From Oxyura jamaicensis (lineage: Eukaryota; Chordata; Aves; Anseriformes; Anatidae), in the NCBI RefSeq assembly GCF_011077185.1, contig NC_048897.1, forward strand, positions 53,276,294 to 53,340,293: a stretch of DNA of 64,000 nucleotides, given 5' to 3'. Positions 33,186-45,776 of the stretch are shown here, piece after piece (position 1 is the stretch's first letter; every line of letters starts with the position of its first letter). The notes under the pieces are model-generated. The model was not told the DNA's origin and did no database searches. It worked only from the letters and a program-made list of their open reading frames with translations. Position numbers and translations under genes: made by a program.

Positions 33186-36100
33186 GCAGCAGGGCAAAGC
33201 ACGGTCTGTGCAAACTCAGCACCCCTCCGAGAGTCACTGTGCCCCTGGCTGAGCTTTGGGTTCGTGTCCCTTACCTAGGGTGTTTCACCAGAAGACACAG
33301 AGCAGCGACTGGATACCTGCTGTGCTGCCTCAAGGAAAAGCCAAGGCTGAGATGGGCCCAGCCGGAGGCTCCAACCTGCCCCGCAGAGGCAGAGCTGCTG
33401 GAGGAAACCTGCCCAGGGCACGAGCTCTGTGTACAGCCTGCCTCGTCTCCACCCCTGTGCAGCAAACCACGCGTGGCTGGGACATCGCTGCTGCCACGAG
33501 GAGCTGAGCCATACTGCCCTCCCTTCCCATCACAGCCAGAGGGACTCAGAAATCATCAGTCCAGCCCCAAGCCCCCAGTCTGCAAACTTACAGAACACCC
33601 AGTGGATCTTCGTCACTGCAAAACGTGTTCTAACGCTAAAAAATGTGCCTGAGCCCAGACATCGCGGGGCTGTGGCTGGCAGAGCGAGCGCTGAACTCAG
33701 ACCGAGCTCTGCTCATCTAAAAGCACCAGCACCGCGGTTCCTGGGGGTTACAGAATTACACCAAAAATGTCAAAAAAAGGTTTAAAAGGAGAAGTGAAGG
33801 TAAAATAAGGACTGAAAAAAGCTAAGCAAGGGATCAAAGCCATTTTACAGTGGCCCCAGCAGAAGCGGAAGCTGTTAAAGCTTGCTCTGTAGGCCAGAAG
33901 CACTAGCCAAGCACAGCAGAAAGGGCTGTGCTGGTGCCTTGGGAAGAAGGGTGTGCAGATTTGCTTGTGTTGGCTGGGAACAGGGAAGCAATGGGAACAA
34001 ACTTCAGCCCTGCTCTGTCCAGGAGCATGAAAAGCTCAGCGATTTCCAGATGAGGACATCCCTCAGTGTATCTTCCCCGGGAATCTATTCTAGTATTGAT
34101 TTGAAATCCGTGATATTATTATGCTATTTTTTAAAAGCTTGTTAATCCACTACCTTAAACGCCCTCCCTGCAGCCCGGAGCTGAGCCCTGCACGCCGACC
34201 CAGCCACATCTGTCACTCACGGCAGGCAAAGTGCTCGGCGTGGCAGATCTTTGAGCACCCTGATCAAACCCTGAGCCTACATTTCCTTCCCGTTAAACCT
34301 GCAGTTGTTGGGTACGCTGCAGCGAGACAGGTGTGGCACATTATTTTCCCCGCCGCCTTTAATCTCACATTTTCCAAGAGCTGCCCTGGGATTTAGCCAC
34401 ACACTTGCACCTGGCTTTAATGGGGAGGCTCTTGGCTAACCTGTACCCCCTGCTCTGCAGGACGCAGCCGGCATGCCCAGCACCAGGCAGGTGTCCACCT
34501 CTCGCCACAACCAGCAGTCCGGGCAGGGTGGGTGGTTCGGGTGCTGTGCTGACAGCGCTGCTCCCTGCAGGGAGACAGAGAAGCAAACAGAAAAAACAGA
34601 CTTGGGGCTACACCGGCCCCCTCACTTCCAGCCTCTCCGGCTCAGCCTCACCAACATCCGCAGCCTTGCTGCAGAGCCCTCTGGGCAGCAGCCCTCGGTC
34701 AGGAGCAGCCCCACGCCTGTACGTCCTGGTCCACTGACTGCCGGGTTTGAGCCATCATGAAAGGGGATTCTGATAAGCTGCAGCACAGCGACTGCTCTGC
34801 TGACCCCAATCCCCTTCCAACCTTTTCTTTCTTCCCCCTTCCCACCGGTAGGCACCTCTGGGAGGGACCCCGTATAAAAATGGCAAACAATTATCGTTAA
34901 TCACCGACGGAATGAGCATCCATTACAGTCTGGTACCTCAAAGCAAAGCCCAGCACACGTGAAGAGAGGAGACGTACCTAAGTAAGGCTAACACCAGGAA
35001 TCCTATGTCTCAACAGGAGAGTTTTGTGTACTTTTGTATTTAGCTCAGAGCTTTGCTGGTGGCCGGCCCGTGTGGCAGGCAGCTGAGAGCCACTGCAGCC
35101 ATAGCAAAGCACGACACGGGGAGGCGGCACACGCCGATGCTTCGGCTTGCACCAGCAAAGCACAGGGCAGCTTACCAGCCTGAGGCAGCAGGCGGGGTGT
35201 CTCGCTCCTTCTGCATCTCTCCTGGCATCCTGACAGGCTGGGGGGATCTTTTAGGGAGGCACTTGCTAAGAGCATGCTACAATAGAAAGGTTAATGCATC
35301 CAATAAGATAAACTGCCTGGGCAGCAAGAGCAGAGCGCACAGACCCGTGCCGAGTCACACAGGCACGGAGAAGAACAGGAGAAGAACAGTTTGTCTAACT
35401 CCACATGACTCTAACACATGGAGGTGGGCTTCAATGACACTGTAAGTGCTGCTTTTTCCTTGCTATGTTTATCGCTATGGTCATCTGCAGTGAAACGCTC
35501 AGAAATGCTTTCCATAGGCACTAACAACCACGACGCAAGGAGCTGAAGCTGCACGCTCCTCCAGATCTTCTCCACACCCTGCTGCCTGTTATCCAGCTCC
35601 AGGGAACATCTTCAGGTCACACCTTCTTACTGAAAGGGCCTCACAAACACAGAGCTGTGCTCTCCCAGACAAGGAGAGCTTGATTTGCAGGCGTGACTTC
35701 TCCTCGCGTCTTGAACCCGGCTGTCCCCAAACCAAGAGCCTCAGCATTCATTTCACCCCTACAGTGACTGCCAAACCCATGTGCCAAACCCCACGTTTCT
35801 GTGATGAAGAGCATGGCAGAGAGAAAACCAGTTTCCATCTTCCCACCTCAGTGAGAGTTGGTGGGGCCTGCGGAGGCGGTGGGGTTGCACCAACCTGACA
35901 CCACCTTAAAATACACTGAGTCTCCCTCTTGGCAGACTCAGCCGGTTGTTTTGTTTGTAGTTTTCAGAAAATGTGCATTTGAAACATTTTGCCTGCAGTA
36001 CTGTGCTGGCAGATTGAGGGTTGTAGCTACAGCCAACACAGGGCTGTGCTCTGAATAACCCTCCCGAGGCAGGTAGCCCTCTGGCTGCGAGCAATGTCCC

Positions 36101-36389
36101 TGCTGACATACCAAGGACCAACGGAGGTATTTCATGCCAGGACCAGGCACGGCACGGCAGAGGCCAGAGATTTTACTGTGTGAAAGACAACTCCACGGCG
36201 CCTGCCGAACTCTGAAGCAGCAGACTCTGAATCCTCGAACGCCCAAACTGAACTGGCCAGCAGCACAGCAGCACAAGTAAAAGCACTGCGCTGGCGAGGC
36301 GATGAGCATAGCAGCACGTAGCACGTGAGGTCACCGCATGAGCCTGTGACCGAGGTTTTCTGATAGATCACCTTTACCCAGAAGGGCTA
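33186..36389. other. Non-coding stretch, no recognised gene
   Basis: No supported gene. Open frames of 60-140 codons overlap on both strands, for example at 33.24-33.79 kb and 34.4-34.9 kb, and none shows a motif. Mixed composition with a short AT-rich segment near 34.1 kb. Confidence 0.55.
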
Positions 36390-36640
36390 GTGAAAAGCTA
36401 AGGATAATTCTGTAATTAACTGCTTAATATTCCAAATGTAATCTGGGGGTTACATGGTCCTATGATGTTAGATCAGCATATTATCGATAGCCGCAAAAGT
36501 AGTGTGCAGGTTCAGGTGTCCCTCAACCACACAGAGAATCAGAATAAAACTGTAACACAGATTTAACTGGTACGTATTCCCTCTGGGTCTGCTGTTAATC
36601 TCTTGCTAGATTTGGTGATTGAAGGCCGGCACCACCACTT
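36390..36640. promoter_or_regulatory. Candidate conserved non-coding block
   Basis: CpG-poor segment with homeodomain-like words (TGTAATTAACTGCTTAATATTCC near 36410) and the Onecut/CUX-like word TTATCGATAG near 36481. It resembles an enhancer by composition only. No conservation could be tested. Confidence 0.15.
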
Positions 36641-37274
36641 TAGAAAGCCCTATGATGGCAGCAGCACCCTTGCCTTCACTCACGTGTGAACTTTGCCTAA
36701 CGGTGTCTGGACAGGCTGAGCTTTGAGCTTCTCCTCTCCGAGCTTTTATTTATTCACGCGTTTGACCCATAACAGGACTGCTATTAGCAGTTTCTGAGTT
36801 ATTTTATGTATTTTTAAAGTGTTATTACCCAACACAAGGTGCTTTAGGGCAGGACTTTTACACCTAGGCATAGCACCTCGCTACCTCCTGGAAAATCTCC
36901 CATTTGCCAAACTGTAGGTCTCTGGGGACAAGAAAAAACACTTGCCTTCAGTCCAGCTGCAGGACGTGCTGTCCCCAGGCTCCCCGGTCCTACGGCCGCA
37001 CACTGGTGTCCTCCCCACCTCCCCCAGGCAGCGCCGTGCCCCGCAGAGCCGCCGCCGGGTGCTCGCCCGTCCCTATGGGTCTGTGGCACGAGCACGGGCA
37101 CGGGCTCGCGGGTGGCTCTGTGGGGTGAGGGCAGGCAAAGCAAAGCAGCCCCGAGCCCCTTGCCTAGCGAGCGCTGGGCAGCCTGGGCACACGGCGAGGG
37201 GAAAAGCAGCCCCGCCTGCAGAACTGCTGCTCCTGAGTGCTACGTCGTAAAAACTCATGGAAACATCTACAGAT
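36641..37274. other. Non-coding stretch with a GC/CpG-rich patch
   Basis: The patch at about 36985-37110 has roughly sixteen CpG in 125 bp, far above the surrounding density, with overlapping frames in several registers. It is too short for a standard CpG island. No exon is recognised. Confidence 0.4.
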
Positions 37275-37810
37275 TAAATCGGGGTTTTACATGATGGGAC
37301 TGAATTCTGGACGTTTATTGCTGTTTATCCTCGCTAGCATTAATTTGATTCCATTCTTGCTCCTCTGAGCTTGAATTTGTCAGTGCCACTAATGCACCTC
37401 TAATGCAGTTCTGTGCAGGTCCCACACGATGCCGTAACCAAGTCTAACTGAAAACACTCACACGAGCACCCAAATTCTTCCAGACCCACTACAAGCAGCC
37501 CAGAAATCTAATGAACTTGTGGAAAACACAGTATGGGTAATTGGTTAATTAACTCGGTGTGCGTTTCACACTGCGTGGCAGGATGTTGGCCACAGGAAAC
37601 ACAACGCTGAGCCCCAGGAATTAATGGAGTTAGGAGGGAGCGATCTATAACATCTGACTGACAGACCCAGGTACACCTTGTTTATTAACAGGATCTATAC
37701 TGAAACGAGGGGCAGCGTGCTGATGGAGAGCTTCATTAAAAAAGAGTGTCAGTCCTACATTATCTAAATTACACTTAGATCCATACTTAATTGCATTGGA
37801 TTAGCCCAAA
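37275..37810. promoter_or_regulatory. Candidate conserved non-coding block (about 530 bp)
   Basis: The longest block of enhancer-like composition in the window: mostly CpG-poor, with many homeodomain cores (GCATTAATTTGATTCC near 37337, GGGTAATTGGTTAATTAAC near 37534, GGAATTAATGGAG near 37618, ACTTAATTGCATTGG near 37785). Such clustering is common in vertebrate developmental enhancers. This is inference; chance cannot be excluded. Confidence 0.25.
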
Positions 37811-40800
37811 CAGGAGTCCCCTCTCTGGAAATAATGAGCTTCATACCTGACACTGAAAGAGATGGGGATGAATTCCAGAGTGCTTTGACTCTTAATCAGG
37901 CAATTATATTTTCTTCTTGCTCCAAAATTAATTGAAAAAAGAAACAACGTTAAGACACTTTCACAATAAAAACAGATTGGTGACCACTTGTAAAAGCAGA
38001 GTGATCCATACAAACAGAGGTTTCCTGAGCCTGGCAGAGACCGGTCCTGGCCAATTCCTCCTCCCGGAGTGATTAGAAGAGGGCTCCCCTCCAGCAGGAT
38101 GGGTCAAGTAGGACACCTGAGACACGTCAGACACATCCAAACTGTTTCTACAAGGCGAGCCAGAAAGCCTGGTAAAATTAGATGTTTTTCCTTGTATTTC
38201 TTCCAAGACAAAAAATCTTTCAGCCACCACTGAGTCACCTTGACTGCACAAAGCCACTTACACTGGCAGGCGCAGGACGAGGGCACATCTGGTGTCGAGC
38301 TGTGGGGTCAGAGCCCGTCACCCCCAGCCTGTCCTGGAGCACAGAGAGGGTTGAGCACGGCGCTAACTGCCCCGTCCTCTCTGCACAGGCTCTCACCTTT
38401 CAGCAGAAGCACCAGCTGAAAGCAAATACCAGCTAATTTCTAGCCTCCTTGCAGACTTTCTCGCAGGTTGCAGGAACACCTAGGAAAAAGCTCAGCTTCC
38501 TTGACGGCACTGGCATGGTGCCTGCTGAAGGAACCACTTTGAAGAGCTACAGCTGAGGGAGATTTGCACCTGACCTCACAAGTGCCGTCCCACACTTTCT
38601 GAGGTTGTTCTGCTGCTCACCCTAAACACAACCCTCTTCTTGGCCAGCACTCCCACCCACTATGTACTTAGCGCTTCCACCAGGTCACCACAACTGCATC
38701 CTGACAAAGCTTTCCCCATTCAGGAATTCATGAAACATGTCCGAGATGGAAAGCGAAGCAAAGCGAAGCTCTTCTGCATCTCCTCACGGGTCAAATGTGC
38801 CAGTGCATCTGCCCCTCCGGCACGTCCGTGAATCCCCGACTGAGCCAGGGGATCATAGAAGCTTTATTTTTATTTTGTTAAGAACAAACAGGGATTTTTG
38901 CTCAATGAATGACAGGCAAACCCATTGAGAGGACGATATACACCCTACATCTGCTGATTCATTCCGTATGCGCACTACTTAATGGCTCCTTAAATCTGCA
39001 GAGACACAGCAAGGTGAATGTAGCACAGAAGTAATTTTTTCCCCCCAGTTTAATGCCCTCATCTAGCGTGACATCAGAGCCCCATTGATCTCTGCAATCA
39101 CCAGGAGAAAGCTCAGCAAAGGGTAACCCTCCTCTTTACTTAAATTACAACAATTGCTTTAATTAAGAAGCGCCGTGAGAGCCTTACTGCCTGATCGCTC
39201 GGTGATCTCGGCGGCTCCGCGCCGCACAGGAGGGGTGTGGGGGTAACGGGGCCTCTCCTGGCTCAGGGCTCCACAGAGCGGAGCCGAAACCACGGCACGC
39301 TCCCCTCGAGGGGCTGGGCACCTTACCTGGACTTATGTGGTGTGAAAAATGGGTGAAAACGACAAAACTGTGAAGTCTAAGAAAAGCCCCCTGCCTGCAG
39401 GCTCCTTGGTGGCAGCGCTGCCACCGGCACAGACCCCCTGCGGGAGGGAGGACACCGGGCAGCTCCGCTCCACGCCTGCCACGCTGCAGAAGCTGCCTTG
39501 CCCTTGCTCAGTGGTTTCCCCAAAACAGCAGTCAAGAGGAGATATTTGTAGCACTAGTGACGCATTATTACTTCAGGGCATGGGCAGTGTAAGCTGCTTT
39601 CTGCTCCTTACCACAATGGCCAACCCTCTGAGAAGAGTGAGGCAGTCTGCCACGTACAGCGAGTATCTGTCAGCCCTCATTCACCCCCCACAAAGTGACA
39701 GAAAACGAGAAGAAAAGAGAAATGGGAGGTTCCGAGGCCTGGAGCTCTCCGGAGCCGGCGGGAATGGCACGCAGTGAGCGGCTGCTTTCACACCAGGCGG
39801 CACTTCTGAAGCCCTGTCCTGAAACAGGTGCTCCCAGCGCCCAGCCGGGGCAGCAGCCAGACGGGCTGTCCGTGACAAAATGCGCCGGGAAGGCACTGGA
39901 TCACGGTCATCAAAAGAGGACGCGAAATCTAGCCCGGCCTGGACCTGAGGTGCGCTCCATGGGGCTGTAAACATGCCAGTGTCACAGCGTGGTTCTTTAG
40001 GGTTTTGTTGGTGGTGGTGTTGGGTTTAGGCAGGCTCTTGTGTACTGCGCTGTGTGAGAAGCGATCGGGTTGCTGCTAGGCAGTTCTCAGGATTTAGTGA
40101 CATTAGGATGCTTTGAAGAACGATATATCCAGGAATAGCTGGTTAAAAGAGGAGAATGATTTACACACACACAAAAAAAAAAAAAAAATTAAAAATCCCA
40201 TCCAGCTGTACTCTGAGCAGGGGAAGCCACTTTTGGAAATCACCTGGAGCTGCCTCTTGAGCTCCTGGAGCACCCCGTGGACATTGCTACTGCCCAGCCC
40301 TAGCGCAGCCCCGGAGCAGCTCCAAGGCCTGTGGCCATGCTCAGCGGGTGACAGTGACACCGAGCCTTGTCCAGCCCCCTGCCGTGACACTCCTCGTGGC
40401 CAGGGAAAGCTGCAGAGCAGAGCACAGAAAGACCGGGATGTCCCATGTACAGGAAAAGCTGCCACAGACTTCCAGGGCTCCCAGTTCTGAGCAGCCTCAA
40501 ACCGCAGCTCTCAGAGGTTAAACACAAGCTGCAGCACGCTCCCTTTGAAAGCCAGGAGTAGGTCGTGACCGCACGATGAGCAGTTTTTTGTGAGAGGATG
40601 TTATTATGAAGGCCTATTAGCTAATACCAGCATTTCACCTTAACTTGCAGCGCTCACTCGTGCCCTCAGTACTCAGCACTTGTGCAGCCAGGCCGTTAGG
40701 CACTCACGCACCGCGGACACGGAGCAGGCACGGCCAAAGCAGCACCCGAGCGTGAGCTGGGCAGCCTAAGGCACGGTGTGGGTGTCTGCCACCGAGAGCC

Positions 40801-42179
40801 CTGCCAAGGGAGCAGGAGCAGTGGAGGAAGCGCTGCTACCAACAGCCCGCTTCTCATCGGGCACTGCGCTGTAACCCTCCTGAGCTGGTCACTGCTGAAC
40901 TGCTGGTGCTTGTCCTTTGTTCTGTGTTCTGTTTAAGGGCCATGCTGCCAACAATGCCCATGGCTGCGCTGCAGCAGGCAGGGAGCAGCCCGAGCCATCT
41001 TCCCAAGTCTTGGAGCAGAGCCGCCCCCACAGCCCCTCTCACGGGCACCAGCGTGCCTCGGCATGCAGCTCCGATGGAAACTGCAGAGCTGACTCCCAGA
41101 AGGCAGAGAGGGCTCGGACAGCTGCAGTAGCTGTGCCCTGAGGGTTATGACCACCCAAGGTCCTTCTCTCAGGTTTCAGCCACTGCAGCACCAGCGGAAC
41201 GCTGCACTACCCAAAACCCGACATCCCAGTTGGGAGCAGAGGGCAGCAGCCCTCTCACACAGGGCTGGTGCTCACAGGCAGACTGGCAGAGCCCCAGCAC
41301 GCACCACTATTCACCTTCCTCCTCACCAGGGCAGCGTGTAGAAGGACGACGTTACGTTTCCTTCAGGGGAAGAGAAGGATCGCAAAGGCCCCGCTGCCAA
41401 ACACTGCCACTGGGGCACGGGAAGGCCTCGATGTCCTGCCATAGCATGCAGCCACCATGCTCAGGGCTGCGGGGATGAATATGCCCAGAGACTTGGTCTT
41501 TTTCTAATTCTGGACAGAATTTATCTTTATCCGTTCCTTCCTGGTGCACTTTGTGTGTGCTCGTGCTCTACAGAGCCCATACACCTGCGCTACAACCTGC
41601 CGGGTGTTTTATTTGCCATCGCAGACACCACTGCGTGGCAGGGCTGGCAACCACTTCCCTCTGCAAAATGCTGTCACTGGTGCAGAGCAGAAATATTCAT
41701 AAGAACTTTTCTCTGAGTGACATGCAGAGCTTTGTCTGAAAGATTTACGTGAATAATAGCAGTTTTGAGTTACATTAATTAAAGGAAATGAGATTGGTTC
41801 CCACTTTTAGGTGTGCTGAAATATATAGACAAAACATTCTGACAGCTCCTGCTGCATGAACAACAGTAGCATGCAAAGGCATCTTACAGACGGGGCATCG
41901 TTGTGATCCCTTGTTAACTCATCTTCTAATACAGCCTCCCGAGACGGGTCTCACAGATGGAACAACCCCACAACAACTCCATGTCTCACTCTGGGGACAG
42001 TGCTGTCAGGGACTGGCAGAGCAACCCTGGGTTCTGCTCCCACAGCAGATGCGCAGAGAGCAGCAGCACAGAGAGGCGAGGGGAGCGCGGCGAGGGGACG
42101 GCAGGAGCAGCCGCTGCGGCGCGAGGGAAGCGGCGTTTGCCGGGGTGCTCCGGAGTCAGGCACATGTCCTGAAAGGCTG
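37811..42179. other. Non-coding stretch, no recognised gene
   Basis: No supported gene. It includes a short (CA)n followed by A16 at 40163-40188, and a moderately CpG-containing patch at about 39.19-39.31 kb. Frames at 39.35-39.78 kb (142 codons) and 40.1-40.5 kb overlap opposite-strand frames and show no motif. Confidence 0.55.
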
Positions 42180-42480
42180 CCATAAACCATAAATCTGCAG
42201 AGGTGCAATGGAAAAGATGACCTATTAGTAAACCTCTCAAATATAGATAGCCTCCCGGGAGACAGGGTTGTACATTATTCACTGAAATAACCCTGACAGC
42301 ACAAAGATTTGTAGAGCATTTCAATTGCCCTGAGATAATTAAGAATTTGCTCAGTGAAGAAAAGTGGAAACCTAAAAATCACAGCAGCTGAACAAATTAT
42401 TCCAAAATCTGCCTCATTTATTTCATGGTGATGTAGATTTGTAGAAAATTAACATAAGATGCAACTTCAGTAGCTTATGC
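42180..42480. promoter_or_regulatory. Candidate conserved non-coding block
   Basis: CpG-poor, AT-rich segment just after a GC-rich patch, with words such as GAGATAATTAAGAATTTGC near 42332 and TTTATTTCATGG near 42416. Enhancer-like composition only; low confidence. Confidence 0.15.
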
Positions 42481-44171
42481 TAAGCTGAGAAATGCAATAA
42501 ACCAGAGAACAGGACCGTGGATCTCCTAGAGCATCTTTTCATAGGAGACCACAGCACCTCTACTTCTGCAGTAAGCCAGCCTTGAATTAACCTTTGCCTG
42601 ATTCTTGGACACCTTGAGAAACTACCGGTGTTCAGTTCACTGTAATTACAGCACAGCTTCGGCAGTAATTGTACTCGGTGTATATTCAGTCTGCAGTTTT
42701 CATTTCCAATCTCTCCGGCTGGGGATAGGATGGACTACATTTAATATCACCAAAACCCTCCTGGTTAAAGCATGGCTTAGGATGACAAGCTCAGCCCCTC
42801 GTAATGCAGACCTACAAACAGCAGAAGCACATAATGGTTTTCAACAAAACCTAACCCCCTTTTATTAGTACAACTAAAGTTTACTATTCCCAGACCAGAA
42901 AGGGAAACAGCCTGCCCTACACGTCTCTAAAGGCTGAGATGAATTGCAGTGCCCAGGCCCAGCACATGGCTCCGTTACCTGCTCGGGAACAGATACTGTG
43001 CAAAACAGCAGTGAGGAGGTGTGAGCTGAAAGCTGAACGTGGGAGGACAGAAAGCATAAGCAGTTTAGATTTATTTCTTTAATGCACACCACTGAGTTCT
43101 TTATCTGCTTCAGTCCTAAACCTCCAACGACTTACCTGACAGAGTATTACATACAGCCCTTACTTCTGGTGAAAGAAAAATAACTGCTCTGCAATAGGCA
43201 GTCATATAACTGGCGGGGGAAAGGAACAAAAGCACACAAGGAAGTTGTTTAAATCAGATGGAATTAGTCCACTTGATCACATATCAAGTTGGTTGATTAT
43301 TGATTCCCCTTAGCTCCATGCCTGTACTAATGTATTCTTTATACTACAAAACTCCCCTCCAAATCAAGCGATCCTTTGCCAGAGGTGTCCTACGCAGGGC
43401 TCAGTCATGTCCTGGTTAACTAACGCACAGCTACTGCTGCATTCCTGAGAGCTACTGCTGCTGTTCGTGGCACAACCAACGCCTCTCGGTTTCACAACAC
43501 TCCTTTTAGCCACAACAGGACTGACATTGGGCTCGTAACTTCATGCAATTTGTATGGACTGCATGACGATCCCACTGATCTCTGCTTTATAAATACCTTC
43601 TGAGAAAGCAGAGCGTGTACAATTTTTGCTGGAGGTGGCTGTTTTCTTTAACAAAAGAAGCTGTTACTTCAGCTTTCTACAACAGCACAGCCTTACCTGT
43701 CTGGCGTACGTGCAGCCGATCATCGAAGGCAATCTGATGTTGTTTTCAGCCACCTCCACCCTGCAGATGGGAAAGGAAGGGAATTAAATTCATATAGCAG
43801 CTCAAAATAAAAACAAGCCAAATGTGGGGCATGCCCCTCAGGAACATCCCAGAGAAGAGCACTGTCATCTTCACACTTGATGCTTTTTTTTTCTTCTGTA
43901 TGAAATTTCTTTTTTTTTTCAAAGTACCATTTTCAAATACCCTGTAAACAAGGACATCCTATTAAATCGTTGTGGCATTAAATCAGTAGTAGTGTGACTT
44001 CTTTGGCTAGGAGACCAAAAAAAAGTGTTTCTGACTTCACATGAACTAAGTTCATTTAAACACAATACTGCTCATTCAGACATTGCCTTAGAACCACACA
44101 AAGTGCCCATCACCTCCATGCTCTGATGCTGTCCAGGGCACGGCAAGACTGGAGGGCTCCCAGCGCTCCCA
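42481..44171. other. AT-rich non-coding stretch
   Basis: No gene. Between 43271 and 43289 lies a short perfect inverted repeat ACTTGAT-5 bp-ATCAAGT, followed by TTGATTATTGATT. T-rich runs occur at 43885-43920. Nothing else is recognised. Confidence 0.55.
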
Positions 44172-44540
44172 GAACAGACTTACAGAATGGCTGAGGTGGG
44201 AAGGGACCTCTGAGACCACCCAGTCCAACCTCCTGCCAAGCAGGATCACCCAGAGCACCTTGCCGAGGATGGCACCCAGCTGGGGTTTGGATATCTCCAG
44301 AGAAGGAGACTGCACAGCCTGTCTGGGCAGCCTGTCCCCGTGCTCTATCACCTCCCAGTACAGAAGTGCCCCCTCATACTGAGCCAGAACCTCCCGTGCT
44401 TCAGTTTGTGCCCATCACCTCTCGTCCTGTCGCTGGGCACAACCAAAAAGAGACCGGCTCCATGCTCTCGACACCCTCCCCTCAGACATTCATACACACT
44501 GCTGGGGTCGACATGGATGAGGCTGACCTCCCAGGCTCTC
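44172..44540 (-). mobile_element. CR1 LINE 3'-end fragment (about 350 bp)
   Basis: Read on the plus strand, this is the reverse complement of the CR1 3' region: ACAGAATGGCTGAGG, GGGACCTCTGAGACCACC, CAGTCCAACCTCCTGCC, GGGCAGCCTGTCCC, TTCAGTTTGTGCCCATCACC, CTCGTCCTGTCGCTGGGCAC. The element's 3' end is on the left, with the degenerate 8-mer tail around 44172-44186. The right end, where the copy is 5'-truncated, fades between 44505 and 44540 and is uncertain. The copy lies upstream of the long CR1 in their shared orientation, so it cannot be that element's missing 3' half without rearrangement. Confidence 0.9.
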
Positions 44541-44564
44541 CAACAGCAGCTCTCCTTCTGGCGG

Positions 44565-44735
44565 TGCCACACGCGCTGTGGTGGCCGTGCAGACCTCGTG
44601 TCCAGGCGCTGGGGAGCGGTGCTGACCGCCAGCGCGTGCGGCCGGCGGCTGTGCACCGTGCCCCGCTGCAGGCCATGGCCTCGCTGCCCCGCGCCTGCCG
44701 CCCTTCTCCGTCACCGCTAGCGCTGCCGCTGCCTG
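44565..44735. promoter_or_regulatory. Small CpG-dense patch next to the CR1 fragment
   Basis: I count roughly 22 CpG in about 165 bp (for example AGCGCGTGCGGCCGGCGGC near 44627), giving an observed/expected ratio near 1 by hand count. That is island-like density, but the patch is below the usual 200-bp minimum. Unmethylated CpG clusters often mark promoters. No transcript or first exon can be recognised beside it. Confidence 0.3.
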
Positions 44736-45748
44736 ACCTTTGTGTGACTGACATTTGGGGAATCGGCAGAGCAGCAAGCTCCAGTAAATCTTGTCAGAAT
44801 TAATGCAAAAGTAGACACGCTCATTAACATCCACCCCCCGGGAAGGGCTGGCTGGCCATGGTGTGAATACAGAGACACCATTTATCGTCACTGGCTGGGA
44901 TGTGAGGCTGGAAGGTGAGCGATGTGGCGGCACGGGGATCGATGCCGGTGCTGCCTGGGTGGAGGTGGGTGTCTCGTGCAGAAGTGCCCAGCCAGGCCGG
45001 GTGTCATGCTGCCAGAACTGCCTGAAACAACAGATCCTGGCACCTGAACCTCTGAAGTCTGATCCTCGGAGCCGCTGGGACCTCTGCCCACATATCGGTA
45101 CACAAATCCATTGTGTGTGTTAAAACACAGAACTCTCCAGAAGGGCTCAGCGAGGCATCGCGGTGTGCCACAGCCCCACCGCCAATCCCTATTATGCTAA
45201 CGATGACTTCCCTTGTTGCGCTCTCAGGTCGAGGCACACAGAGTCTACCAGAAGCAGCCGTAATTAGGGATCCGCAGAGTGCTGCAGGGTCACAAGCGGC
45301 CCGCTGGCCTCTCCCGAAGACGACACCGGTGCCAGCACGGGGTGAGCAGGGCCCAGGCCTGCGGCTTGGCCCCGCTGCTCCCTCAGCCCCGGGCCAAGGC
45401 CCTCAGCAAACTGGAACTGCGCCGAGGCTCAGTGCCTCGGCTGTCTCACCGGTGCCACCTAATTGTTCACATACCGTAGGTGAACCAGCTAATTGCCTTG
45501 GCCCCGATCCCACCTGTAAATGGGGCGATGGTTCTGCTCCTCAGCAGGCCGCTGCAAACCCAAAGCCCCCAGCGTGGAGAAGCAGGCTGCAGGAGGAGAG
45601 CAGCACCGGCACCTAACCCACAGCCTGCAGCTGTGGGGGGAAACAGAGAAACAGGAGGCAGTCTGTGCTGCCATTAACACTCCTACAGCAGGGGTACCTT
45701 TGTCATGCCCTCCTCCTAAGGGAACAGACGGGTCTGGGTTAGGGTCAC

Positions 45749-45776
45749 CATGTCGTTTCCTTCATGTCGTTTCCTC
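45749..45776. repeat. 14-bp tandem duplication
   Basis: CATGTCGTTTCCTT at 45749-45762 is followed directly by CATGTCGTTTCCTC at 45763-45776, one mismatch in fourteen. A simple local duplication. Confidence 0.85.

Noticed and set aside
44172..44540. The minus-strand CR1 3' fragment as the missing 3' half of the long CR1
   Set aside because: In their shared orientation it lies upstream of the long copy's 5' end, so a single insertion cannot explain both.
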